The notes: generated by a model not told the origin, from the sequence alone. Numbered from the stretch's first letter, positions 1-4,540 are shown. The stretch: 5,115 nt of DNA from Actinomycetes bacterium (GCA_023437285.1 JAEZGP010000518.1:1-5115); one strand, 5' to 3'. Program-made: numbers and translations.

Positions 1-19
1 GCCCTGCCGCCGATGAGTG

Positions 20-1462
20 TCAGGCCGACGTACGGGTCCATTGCTGGTTGGTGCCGCTGCCGCACGTGTACTGGGTGATGTCGGCGCTGTCGGCCGTGTT
101 GGCGCCGACCACGTCCAGGCACTTTCCGCTGTGCCGCGCGACCAGTTGGAAGTAGCTGCCGATCGCCCGCCACTGCCACTGCTGGTTGGTGCCGCTGCCG
201 CACGTGTACTGGATGATGTTGGCGTTGTCGGCCGTCGAGCCGGAGGCAACGTCGAGGCACTTGCCGCTGTTCTGGTTGACGATGCGGACATAGCCGCCGC
301 CGGCGTCCTGGAACTCCCACTTCTGGTTGCCGCCGCCGTTCCAGCCGTACTGCTTGACCTCGGCGTTGTTGGCCGTGGAGTTGCCGACGACGTCCACCAC
401 CTTGCCGCTGTGCCGCGCGGTAATGCGGTAGTACGGCGGGGAGGCGCCGGTGATCGTGCCGGCGTCGACGTCGATGGTGATCGACGCGTACCAGCTCAGG
501 CTCATGCTCGTACTCGTCGGGAACGTGATCGGCAGCCAGACGTACTGGGAGTCGTTGACCGGGCCGCCCCAGGCGCCGGCCCAGCGGTCACCCATGTAGA
601 GGTAGCTCGTCGTGGAGGTGCCCTGGATGGGCAGCACGTACGTCGACTGGGAGCGGAACGTCGTCGAGTCGCCGACGTTCGTCATGGCGCTCCACGGGCC
701 CGAGATGCTCGGCGCGGTGGCGTACATGGCCTGGTTCGGGCTCCAGCCCGTCAACCCCGACGTGAGCATGAAGTACGTGCTGCCGCGCTTGAACAGGGCC
801 GGCGCCTCCCGGCCGGCGTCGTTCCAGAAGTTGCCGACCAGCGACGCGACGTTGAGATAGTCCGACGTCAGCCGGTAGATGTGCAGGTCTCGGTTCTCGT
901 CCGCGGCCGAGATCATGTACGCGGTGCCGTTGTCGTTGTAGAGCGTGATGTCGCGGGACATGTTGCCGAGCGGCCGGAAACTCCCGTGGTACGTGTAGTT
1001 GCCGTCCACGGTCGCCGACGAGGCGACCGCCGCGCGCGCCTCCCCGTAGTCCGAGCCGTTCTCCTTGTGCATCCACATCACGTACCGGCCGGTGGCCGCG
1101 TTGTAGATGACCTTGGGTCGTTCGATGTTGGCGATCTGGAGCTCGCTGGCGGACGACTGGGTCAGCACGTTGTTGCGGAACTCCCAGTCGCGCAGGTTGG
1201 TCGACCGGTAGACGGACACCGCGCGGAACGTACTGTTGGGGTTGCGGTTCTCGCCGAACCAGTAGTAGTAGTCGCCCACCTTGAGCACCCCGCCGCCGTG
1301 GGCGTGCACGGGGTTGCCGGACGTGTCGGGGAACTGGGTGCCGTTGGTGATGGTCACCGCCGCGGCCTGTACGGGAGCCACGAAGGCCACGGCGACGAGC
1401 GTCGCTCCCACGGCAACGACGAGCGACAGGCTCAGCGACAGCAGCCGTCGGTTCGGTCTCAC
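20..1462 (-). CDS. Secreted GH43 exo-beta-1,3-galactanase-like glycosidase with C-terminal CBM13 (ricin-type) lectin domain
   Basis: A 480-residue secreted glycoside hydrolase, probably trimming beta-1,3-galactan side chains of arabinogalactan outside the cell. Residues 1-33 form a signal peptide (basic RPNRR, hydrophobic core, cleavage likely after VQA). Residues about 38-335 are a five-bladed GH43 domain with AHGGG (54-58), ERPK (Glu114), SRD (169-171), REAP (Glu219, likely catalytic acid) and SQST (Gln272). This resembles the GH43_24 galactanases, which lack the usual Asp base and are known to use a Gln instead. Residues 343-480 are a beta-trefoil of three 46-residue repeats, each ending in a QxW motif. 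The second and third have a Cys pair (GKCLDV...YTCGSG) and the first has lost both Cys. I chose GTG at 1462 because GGAAGGA lies 6 nt upstream; a TTG at 1480 would put that site inside the gene. Family is clear; the exact substrate is inferred. A related GH43 arabinanase or xylosidase is the alternative. Confidence 0.88.
   Translation of the reverse strand: MRPNRRLLSLSLSLVVAVGATLVAVAFVAPVQAAAVTITNGTQFPDTSGNPVHAHGGGVLKVGDYYYWFGENRNPNSTFRAVSVYRSTNLRDWEFRNNVLTQSSASELQIANIERPKVIYNAATGRYVMWMHKENGSDYGEARAAVASSATVDGNYTYHGSFRPLGNMSRDITLYNDNGTAYMISAADENRDLHIYRLTSDYLNVASLVGNFWNDAGREAPALFKRGSTYFMLTSGLTGWSPNQAMYATAPSISGPWSAMTNVGDSTTFRSQSTYVLPIQGTSTTSYLYMGDRWAGAWGGPVNDSQYVWLPITFPTSTSMSLSWYASITIDVDAGTITGASPPYYRITARHSGKVVDVVGNSTANNAEVKQYGWNGGGNQKWEFQDAGGGYVRIVNQNSGKCLDVASGSTADNANIIQYTCGSGTNQQWQWRAIGSYFQLVARHSGKCLDVVGANTADSADITQYTCGSGTNQQWTRTSA
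42..212. repeat. 33-bp exact direct repeat encoding parts of two lectin repeats
   Basis: Bases 42-74 and 180-212 are identical over 33 bases, spaced 138 bp apart (exactly 46 codons, one beta-trefoil unit). They encode the CGSGTNQQW segments of the second and third lectin repeats. The corresponding part of the first repeat, near 319-350, has diverged. Identity at silent positions suggests recent duplication or gene conversion inside the CBM13 domain. Confidence 0.85.
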
Positions 1463-1468
1463 GGGCCG

Positions 1469-1475
1469 TCCTTCC
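1469..1475 (-). promoter_or_regulatory. Ribosome binding site deciding the GH43 start
   Basis: On the minus strand this reads GGAAGGA, followed by a 6-nt gap and GTG at 1462. It supports the GTG start rather than the TTG at 1480. Confidence 0.7.
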
Positions 1476-1494
1476 GTCAAGCGACAATGTTCGA

Positions 1495-1512
1495 TGCGTT
1501 ATGCGTAACACA
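1495..1512 (-). promoter_or_regulatory. Candidate operator (imperfect palindrome) upstream of the GH43 gene
   Basis: The 18-mer has the form TGyGTTA-NNNN-TAACrCA, with core GTTATGCGTAAC and perfect GTTA/TAAC arms. It is 33 bp upstream of the GTG start. Short palindromes of this kind are typical operators for LacI-family repressors of carbohydrate genes in actinomycetes; that family assignment is inference. No regulator gene is in the window, and no convincing -35/-10 pair could be assigned, although CATAAC inside the palindrome could be part of a -10. Confidence 0.4.
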
Positions 1513-1713
1513 TCGGTAACGGAAGCGGAATGTGTTGGCAGTGTTTCGGCACGTTCGACCAAAAGCGTTAATGACCGAGGCTGTCGCGGGTCCGTGTCGG
1601 AACCAGAGGCAAATTCGGGTGACCGCCACGGTCCAGTTGGCACCGGGATGAGCGCTCCCTCAGGGAGTCGGATCACGGAGGAGAACCCGCGCCATGGGCT
1701 CCGAACGCCGCCG

Positions 1714-1742
1714 TTGCCGACGCCGCCGCGCGTTGCTAGCAT
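1714..1742 (+). promoter_or_regulatory. Sigma-70-type promoter of the fitAB module
   Basis: TTGCCG at 1714-1719 and TAGCAT at 1737-1742 are separated by exactly 17 bp and fit the actinomycete housekeeping pattern TTGnnn/TAnnnT. Transcription would start near 1749, just before the ribosome binding site at 1752. The -10 lies inside the GCTAGC palindrome, as expected for an autoregulated toxin-antitoxin operon. Confidence 0.6.
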
Positions 1743-1749
1743 TGCTAGC
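1735..1749 (+). promoter_or_regulatory. Probable FitA/FitB operator: paired GCTAGC
   Basis: GCTAGC-ATT-GCTAGC is palindromic on both sides of a 3-bp centre, and can also be read as the direct repeat TTGCTAGC at 1733-1740 and 1742-1749. Two adjacent sites suit binding of ribbon-helix-helix dimers. It overlaps the -10, so repression by steric block is the simplest reading. Confidence 0.55.
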
Positions 1750-1751
1750 GC

Positions 1752-1757
1752 GGAGGT
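1752..1757 (+). promoter_or_regulatory. Ribosome binding site of the fitA-like gene
   Basis: A consensus GGAGGT with 7-nt spacing to the GTG at 1765. It decides between two in-frame GTG codons. Confidence 0.75.
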
Positions 1758-1764
1758 GATCGAC

Positions 1765-2010
1765 GTGGCGACGCTCATGATCAGGGACTTGGATGAGGCG
1801 GTCAAGGCCCGTTTGCGGGTGCGCGCGGCCCTCAACGGTCGGTCGATGGAAGCCGAGGCGCGGGCGATCCTCGGGGCGGCCGTGGCCGAGACCGCCGCCC
1901 GTCGCGGGTTGGGTAGCCGTATCCGCGGACGCTTCGCCGACGTCGATGACGTTGAGGTCGTGCTGCCGCCCCGCACGGAGGCGCCACGGGCGGCGGATTT
2001 TGCCGCATGA
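1765..2010 (+). CDS. fitA: FitA-like ribbon-helix-helix antitoxin
   Basis: An 81-residue antitoxin that should bind its own promoter through the N-terminus and neutralise the PIN-domain toxin encoded next to it through the C-terminus. Residues 1-40 form a ribbon-helix-helix domain: the beta strand ATLMIRDLD, then helix EAVKARLRVRAAL, the NGRSMEAEAR turn/helix and AILGAAV. The segment RSMEAEARAIL is typical of the FitA/VapB group. Residues about 45-81 (GLGSRIRGRF, then an acidic DVDDVEVVLPPR stretch) match the toxin-wrapping tail. The GTG at 1765 is chosen because GGAGGT at 1752-1757 sits 7 nt upstream; the in-frame GTG at 1756 overlaps that site. The stop overlaps the toxin start as ATGA, so translation is coupled. 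The only real alternative name is VapB. Confidence 0.85.
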   Translation: MATLMIRDLDEAVKARLRVRAALNGRSMEAEARAILGAAVAETAARRGLGSRIRGRFADVDDVEVVLPPRTEAPRAADFAA

Positions 2011-2438
2011 TTGTGCTCGACACGAACGTCCTTTCGGAACTGATGCGCCCGCTTGGCGATCCTCGCGTCCTGGCGTGGGTCGATGAGCAGGAGGCCGGGG
2101 ACGTCTACCTCACGGCGGTCACGACGGCGGAACTCCGTTACGGGGTTTGGCGGCTACCGGACGGCCGGCGGAAGTCCGACCTTTTCCTGCGCGTGCAACG
2201 CACCGTGGCAGAGGAGTTCGCTGGCCGCGTCCTGCCCTTCGATGACGACGCTTCTGCTCAGTATGCCGACATCGTGGTCGGCCGAGAGCAGCGTGGCTTG
2301 GCTATCAGCATGGCGGACGCCCAGATCGCAGCGATCTGTCGCTGCCACACCGCCAGTCTCGCCACGCGCAACACCAAGGACTTTGCTCATACGGGCATCG
2401 ACGTTATCGACCCGTGGCAGGTTGACGTGGCGCGCTGA
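2007..2438 (+). CDS. fitB: FitB/VapC-like PIN-domain toxin (ribonuclease)
   Basis: A 143-residue PIN-domain protein, expected to be a magnesium-dependent endoribonuclease toxin held inactive by the upstream antitoxin. The fold runs the whole length: MIVLDTNVLSELM at the N-terminus (Asp5), TTAELRYGV (Glu42), SMADAQIAA (Asp104) and ATRNTKDF near the end (Asn122, Asp125). Asp5, Glu42 and Asp104 supply the expected acidic cluster. The fourth position, often Asp in PIN domains, is Asn122 here, as in many TRN-type VapC proteins. The closing DVIDPW is typical of FitB. The start overlaps the antitoxin stop (ATGA) with no strong ribosome binding site, so it relies on translational coupling. Length is normal for the family and no damage is visible. 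RNA target is unknown. Confidence 0.88.
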   Translation: MIVLDTNVLSELMRPLGDPRVLAWVDEQEAGDVYLTAVTTAELRYGVWRLPDGRRKSDLFLRVQRTVAEEFAGRVLPFDDDASAQYADIVVGREQRGLAISMADAQIAAICRCHTASLATRNTKDFAHTGIDVIDPWQVDVAR

Positions 2439-2528
2439 CGCAGGCTCGGGCCGGCCCAGGCTCATGCTCGACCAGATCCGCTCCGGCGCACTCGCCGAAC
2501 GAGTCCCGACACGCCGCCATCCTCAGCC

Positions 2529-2669
2529 GGCATCGGCCACCCGTCAACCCGAGCGGCGCTGATCTACCAACATGCAACTCGGGACCGTGACCAGGCTATC
2601 GCGGCGGCCCTGGACGTCCTGATCGAAGAGGCTCGGAAGTCGACGCTGCGTACCCTCGGCGAGACTTGA
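2529..2669 (+). pseudogene. C-terminal remnant of a phage/ICE-type tyrosine integrase
   Basis: These 46 codons plus TGA encode a segment with GHPSTRAALIYQHATRDRD followed by a helical QAIAAALDVLIEEARK tail. This is the end of actinobacterial tyrosine recombinases: the Gly-His of the box II region, and the nucleophile Tyr at 2565-2567 in the IYQHAT context. Upstream in the same frame (2460-2528) the translation no longer looks like an integrase. The core-binding domain and the Arg and Lys catalytic residues are missing, so recombinase activity is excluded. The stop falls inside the tRNA-Arg gene on the other strand (2651-2724), the position expected when an integrase gene abuts its attachment site in a tRNA 3' end. 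No start codon or ribosome binding site belongs to it. The match is from recognition of the family pattern, not a search. Confidence 0.75.
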
Positions 2670-2724
2670 ACTCGCGACCTCCGGTTTCGTAGACCGGCGC
2701 TCTATCCAGCTGAGCTACAAGGGC
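2651..2724 (-). tRNA. tRNA-Arg(ACG)
   Basis: A 74-nt cloverleaf. The acceptor GCCCTTG pairs with CGAGGGT (two G-U pairs). The D stem is GCTC/GAGC, the anticodon stem CCGGT/ACCGG with loop CTACGAA (anticodon ACG), and the T stem GCGAG/CTCGC with loop TTCAAGT. The discriminator is A and CCA is not encoded. It is the last gene of the cluster in transcription order. Its 3' 19 bases overlap the end of the integrase remnant on the opposite strand, so it is the likely chromosomal attachment site. Confidence 0.92.
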
Positions 2725-2740
2725 CTGGTGTGAGGACCGT

Positions 2741-2779
2741 GGGGGGGGGCGCGCCCGGGGGGCGGGGCACGTGGCGGGG
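2741..2779 (+). other. G-run tract with quadruplex potential and GGGCGCGCCC palindrome
   Basis: Runs of 9, 6, 4 and 4 G at 2741-2749, 2757-2762, 2764-2767 and 2776-2779 satisfy the usual G-quadruplex pattern if two G3 tracts are taken from the 9-G run. The perfect palindrome GGGCGCGCCC lies at 2747-2756. The tract is in the spacer between two tRNA genes, with C-runs on the transcribed strand. The homopolymer could also hide a length error in the assembly. Confidence 0.5.
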
Positions 2780-2800
2780 TGCGGGCCGCCGTGAACAAGG

Positions 2801-2873
2801 TGCTGCGCGAGGGATTCGAACCCCCACTGGACCGATCTTGAATCGGCTGCCTCTTCCGTTGGGCTACCGCAGC
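2801..2873 (-). tRNA. Unusual class I tRNA with anticodon CAA (Leu by anticodon)
   Basis: A 73-nt cloverleaf. The acceptor GCTGCGG pairs with GCGCAGC except for a G7-G66 mismatch. T8 and A9 are present. The D stem GCCC/AGGC has a C13-A22 mismatch. The anticodon stem GCCGA/TCGGT has loop TTCAAGA, and the T stem GGGGG/CCCTC has loop TTCGAAT. The discriminator is A and CCA is not encoded. The anticodon reads UUG (Leu), yet the variable loop is only five bases (CCAGT), whereas bacterial leucine tRNAs are class II with a long variable arm. It may be a divergent element-borne tRNA, a mischarged or non-canonical one, or a decaying gene. Confidence 0.75.
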
Positions 2874-2893
2874 GATCGGTTCACTCGATCTCG

Positions 2894-2967
2894 TAGACCG
2901 TATGGGACTCGAACCCATGATCTCCTCGTTGAGAGCGAGGTGAGCATTCCAGCTGCTCCGACGGTCC
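2894..2967 (-). tRNA. tRNA-Glu(CTC), divergent
   Basis: A 74-nt cloverleaf. The acceptor GGACCGT pairs with ACGGTCT (one G-U), the D stem is GAGC/GCTC, the anticodon stem CCTCG/CGAGG with loop CTCTCAA (anticodon CTC), and the T stem ATGGG/CCCAT with loop TTCGAGT. The discriminator is A and CCA is not encoded. Position 8 is C rather than the nearly universal T, and the base before the D-stem 3' strand is T rather than A. The body is unlike usual actinobacterial tRNA-Glu, which begins GCCCCC, so I read it as an accessory copy. Confidence 0.85.
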
Positions 2968-3034
2968 ATAGTGGTCGCCGGCAATGGGCCGCCGGGACCT
3001 GCTGCTATCCGCTGTGGAGTTGACAAGGATCGGC

Positions 3035-3053
3035 ACCCCGGGCGGACCGGGGT
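3035..3053 (-). terminator. Hairpin just downstream of tRNA-Trp
   Basis: A perfect 7-bp stem, ACCCCGG/CCGGGGT with a 5-nt loop, begins 5 nt after the tRNA-Trp 3' end in the direction of transcription. There is no U-tract. It may be a terminator without a tail, as reported for actinomycetes, or a processing structure. Confidence 0.35.
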
Positions 3054-3058
3054 TGGCG

Positions 3059-3131
3059 CACGGGCGACAGGACTCGAACCTGCAACATCTGGTTTTGGAG
3101 ACCAGCGCTCTTCCTGTTGAGCTACGCCCAT
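3059..3131 (-). tRNA. tRNA-Trp(CCA)
   Basis: A 73-nt cloverleaf. The acceptor ATGGGCG pairs with CGCCCGT (one T-G), the D stem is GCTC/GAGC with loop AACAGGAA, the anticodon stem CTGGT/ACCAG with loop CTCCAAA (anticodon CCA), and the T stem GCAGG/CCTGT with loop TTCGAGT. The discriminator is G73, the Trp identity base. CCA is not encoded. It is first in transcription order in the cluster. The usual chromosomal trnW of actinobacteria starts AGGGG, so this is probably a second, accessory copy. Confidence 0.92.
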
Positions 3132-3432
3132 GGGAGGGAAGGGAAAGAGAAACGCCGCCGACCCGGTTCGGGCGGGCGGCGCGCGGATCGCCAGCGGGAA
3201 TCCGCTAGCCGCGCCACCGTTGCACGGTTTCAACCTCGACCGGACTTTCGGGCTCGCCGGCAGGGGTCGTGGCGACCTCGCCGCGCGACGTGCGTCGCTG
3301 CGCCGTGGATGAGGCATGCCACAACATGTCGGTCTCCCGCTTCCGGCTCGGTCGGTCTTCGGTGCTGACGTCAAAGGTAGGTCCCACCGGCCATCCGCTC
3401 AATCGAATAACCCGGTGAGTACGGTGTGCTGC
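3132..3432. other. Spacer between the tRNA cluster and the hypothetical gene; no gene seen
   Basis: No reading frame here looks coding and no further cloverleaf was found. It holds two small hairpins: GCCAGCGG/CCGCTAGC with one mismatch and a GAAT loop at 3190-3209, and ACCGT-TGC-ACGGT at 3216-3228. There is also a TGACGTCA palindrome at 3366-3373. It must contain the promoters for the tRNA cluster (leftward) and the small gene (rightward), but no convincing -35/-10 pair was seen in either direction. Confidence 0.5.
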
Positions 3433-3783
3433 GTGCGTGAGTCGGCTGACCTGATCAATGGGACGTGGCGGCTGGTCCGTGGCGACGAGGTGCTTGGCGA
3501 GATCGTCATCACGGACGCGGACTTTCCATGGCTGTCCGGGAGCTTCGCGGCACGTCCCGGATTCGCCGAGGTCGCGCCGCTGTTCGCCGAGGAGCTGGCG
3601 CTGTCGGCGGCGCTCGAGGACGACGACAACCCGACCGCCATGCAGGCGTGGGAGTCGGCGTACGACCGTATCGTCACAACGATGAGTCTCGTTTCCCCGA
3701 CCGGCCCCGTGGCAGAGTTCCTCCTGCATATCGAGGGTGCCGAGGCGTGGTTCCGGTGGAGCGACGAGCCTTTCGACGGCTGA
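3433..3783 (+). CDS. Small uncharacterised actinobacterial protein
   Basis: A 116-residue acidic cytosolic protein with no signal peptide or membrane segment. I do not recognise a named domain. It opens with DLINGTWRLVRGDEVLGEI (two antiparallel strands), then DFPWLSGSFAARPGF, an acidic helical middle, and a C-terminal EFLLHIEGAEAWFRWSDEP strand pair. The WRL...GEI...DFPWL and FLLHI...WFRW pattern looks like that of small hypothetical proteins common in Streptomyces and relatives, and coding bias is strong. The start is uncertain: GTG at 3433 is taken because conservation seems to begin there, but GTG at 3415 and 3424 and ATG at 3316 are in frame, and none has a good ribosome binding site. 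It is convergent with the YoeB gene, with a 97-bp gap. No function is assigned. Confidence 0.7.
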   Translation: MRESADLINGTWRLVRGDEVLGEIVITDADFPWLSGSFAARPGFAEVAPLFAEELALSAALEDDDNPTAMQAWESAYDRIVTTMSLVSPTGPVAEFLLHIEGAEAWFRWSDEPFDG

Positions 3784-3796
3784 CTCCACAGGCTGT

Positions 3797-3814
3797 GGAT
3801 AGAACATGTGTACA
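3797..3814 (+). repeat. 18-bp direct repeat, left copy (SOS-box-like)
   Basis: GGATAGAACATGTGTACA matches bases 4523-4540 at 17 of 18 positions. The two copies are 726 bp apart in the same orientation and bracket the yefM-yoeB module. The core GAAC-ATGT-GTAC is one base from the GAAC-N4-GTTC core of Gram-positive LexA boxes, and it also contains TGTACA, the known core of YefM operator sites. Which meaning applies is open. Confidence 0.7.
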
Positions 3815-3848
3815 GTCAGGGGTCCACACTCGGCGGCGCCTCGGCGGG

Positions 3849-3870
3849 TCAGTGCGACGAAGGTCGCTGA
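3849..3870. terminator. Weak hairpin between convergent genes
   Basis: GCGAC-GAAG-GTCGC at 3854-3867 forms a perfect 5-bp stem, extendable by TCA/TGA across a 2-nt bulge. It lies between the convergent hypothetical and YoeB genes. There is no T-tract on either side, so terminator function is only suggested. Confidence 0.25.
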
Positions 3871-3880
3871 AGGCGAGGCG

Positions 3881-4150
3881 CTACCGGTCCGCGTAGTGAT
3901 ACCGGCAGGACAGAATCTCCAGTTCGCCGCTGGCGTCTATCACCCGGTACACGAGCCGATGCTCCTCGTTGATTCGCCGGGAAGCCCATCCGGACAGGTC
4001 GCCCCTGAGGAGTTCAGGTTTGCCGATGCCCCCATCCTCGCCACGCTGGATATCCCTGAGGAGCGTGTTGATCCGCCGCAGGATCTTCCGGTCGACCGTT
4101 TGCCAATCGACATACTCGTCCCAAGCACTCGGGTGCCAGACGAGTTTCAC
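3881..4150 (-). CDS. yoeB: YoeB family toxin (ribosome-dependent mRNA interferase)
   Basis: An 89-residue RelE-superfamily toxin that enters the ribosomal A site and cuts mRNA, blocking initiation. It matches YoeB from end to end: MKLVWHPSAWDEYVDW at the start, GKPELLRGDLSGWASRRI in the middle and SCRYHYADR at the end. The residues known to matter in E. coli YoeB are present: Glu46, Arg59, Arg65, and the C-terminal His85-Tyr86 pair. Length is normal (84 in E. coli). It starts with GTG at 4150, which overlaps the antitoxin stop as GTGA; a GAGG lies 7 nt upstream. The tight overlap and coupling keep toxin output below antitoxin. All key residues are intact, so it should be active. The target specificity of this copy is not readable from the sequence. 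Confidence 0.93.
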   Translation of the reverse strand: MKLVWHPSAWDEYVDWQTVDRKILRRINTLLRDIQRGEDGGIGKPELLRGDLSGWASRRINEEHRLVYRVIDASGELEILSCRYHYADR

Positions 4151-4416
4151 GTGGCGGCCTCGGCGTCGGGTTCGACCAGTTCGTGCACGACGCCGCCTCC
4201 CGCCTCCATCTCGGTGATCCGGCGACGCAGCTCACGACCGTTGGCTCCCCGGGACAGGTACTCCGTCTCTCGCCATGCGTCGTAGTCGCTTTTGAGCATG
4301 ACGACCAGCGGCTCGTGTCCGCTGCGAGTGACGACGAGGTCCTCGGCGTCGTTCTCGATACTGTCGAACACGTTCGCGAGGTTGGCGCGCAGGTCGGACG
4401 CGGTGATGACCTTCAT
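4147..4416 (-). CDS. yefM: YefM/Phd family antitoxin
   Basis: An 89-residue antitoxin that binds YoeB and represses its own operon. The N-terminal Phd/YefM fold is clear: MKVITASDLRANLANVFDSI, then DLVVTRSGHEPLVVMLKSDY and DAWRETEYL, the usual order strand-helix-helix-strand-strand-helix. The acidic, probably disordered C-terminus (EMEAGGGVVHELVEPDAEA) would wrap the toxin. ATG at 4416 is chosen because AGGAGG lies 4 nt upstream and the family consensus begins at MKVI; the frame stays open further upstream, but that part is the promoter. It is the first gene of the operon and overlaps yoeB by 4 nt. The operator and promoter are immediately upstream at 4431-4452. Confidence 0.93.
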   Translation of the reverse strand: MKVITASDLRANLANVFDSIENDAEDLVVTRSGHEPLVVMLKSDYDAWRETEYLSRGANGRELRRRITEMEAGGGVVHELVEPDAEAAT

Positions 4417-4420
4417 GACT

Positions 4421-4426
4421 CCTCCT
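4421..4426 (-). promoter_or_regulatory. Ribosome binding site of the yefM gene
   Basis: AGGAGG on the minus strand, 4 nt before ATG at 4416. It fixes the start well inside a longer open frame. Confidence 0.8.
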
Positions 4427-4430
4427 GAAC

Positions 4431-4452
4431 GTTGTACGTTATAGCGTACAAC
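4431..4452 (-). promoter_or_regulatory. YefM-YoeB operator with embedded -10
   Basis: A perfect inverted repeat: GTTGTACG and CGTACAAC arms of 8 bp around a 6-bp A/T-rich centre. On the minus strand, TATAAC (complement of 4438-4443) spans the centre and is a good -10; no clear -35 is seen 16-19 bp upstream. The arms contain TTGTAC half-sites close to the TGTACA core known for YefM operators. Binding here would block RNA polymerase, giving conditional autorepression. Confidence 0.72.
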
Positions 4453-4522
4453 AGACCCGTTCCGGACGCCACGTGCTGGCCTTGCGCGATGCCGCCCGGC
4501 CGAGCAGTCCGTCGCCTCGCTC

Positions 4523-4540
4523 GGATAGAACGTGTGTACA
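4523..4540 (+). repeat. 18-bp direct repeat, right copy (SOS-box-like)
   Basis: GGATAGAACGTGTGTACA, differing from 3797-3814 only at the tenth base (G for A). It is about 106 bp upstream of the yefM start and 190 bp upstream of the restriction-type gene, in the divergent control region. Flanking bases do not match those of the left copy, so the shared block is sharply bounded. Confidence 0.7.

Noticed and set aside
17..1519. 500-residue frame on the plus strand across the GH43 gene
   Set aside because: It is antisense to a clearly recognisable GH43/lectin gene, Val/Arg/Gly-rich, and matches no family. It is a shadow of GC-rich codon use.
588..1976. 462-residue minus-strand frame spanning the GH43 5' half and the FitA region
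   Set aside because: Very Arg-rich and out of frame with GH43. It covers the promoter region and the antitoxin gene, both supported by real signals.
2448..2456. GGGCCGGCCC-type palindrome after fitB as a terminator
   Set aside because: A short self-complementary GC block with no real loop and no T-tract is common by chance at this GC content.
3205..3240. Possible tRNA-cluster promoter on the minus strand, TTGAAA with TAGCGG
   Set aside because: The spacer is about 20 bp and the -10 is poor, so it is not supported.
2715..3374. 219-residue minus-strand frame over the tRNA cluster
   Set aside because: It reads straight through three tRNA genes. Fragments such as SSPVARAP are the usual translation artefact of tRNA sequence.
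3786..3798. CCACAG-G-CTGTGG hairpin and a DnaA-box-like TGTGGATAG at 3795-3803
   Set aside because: The stem is short with almost no loop and no T-tract. A single near-match DnaA box with no cluster or AT-rich region is not an origin.
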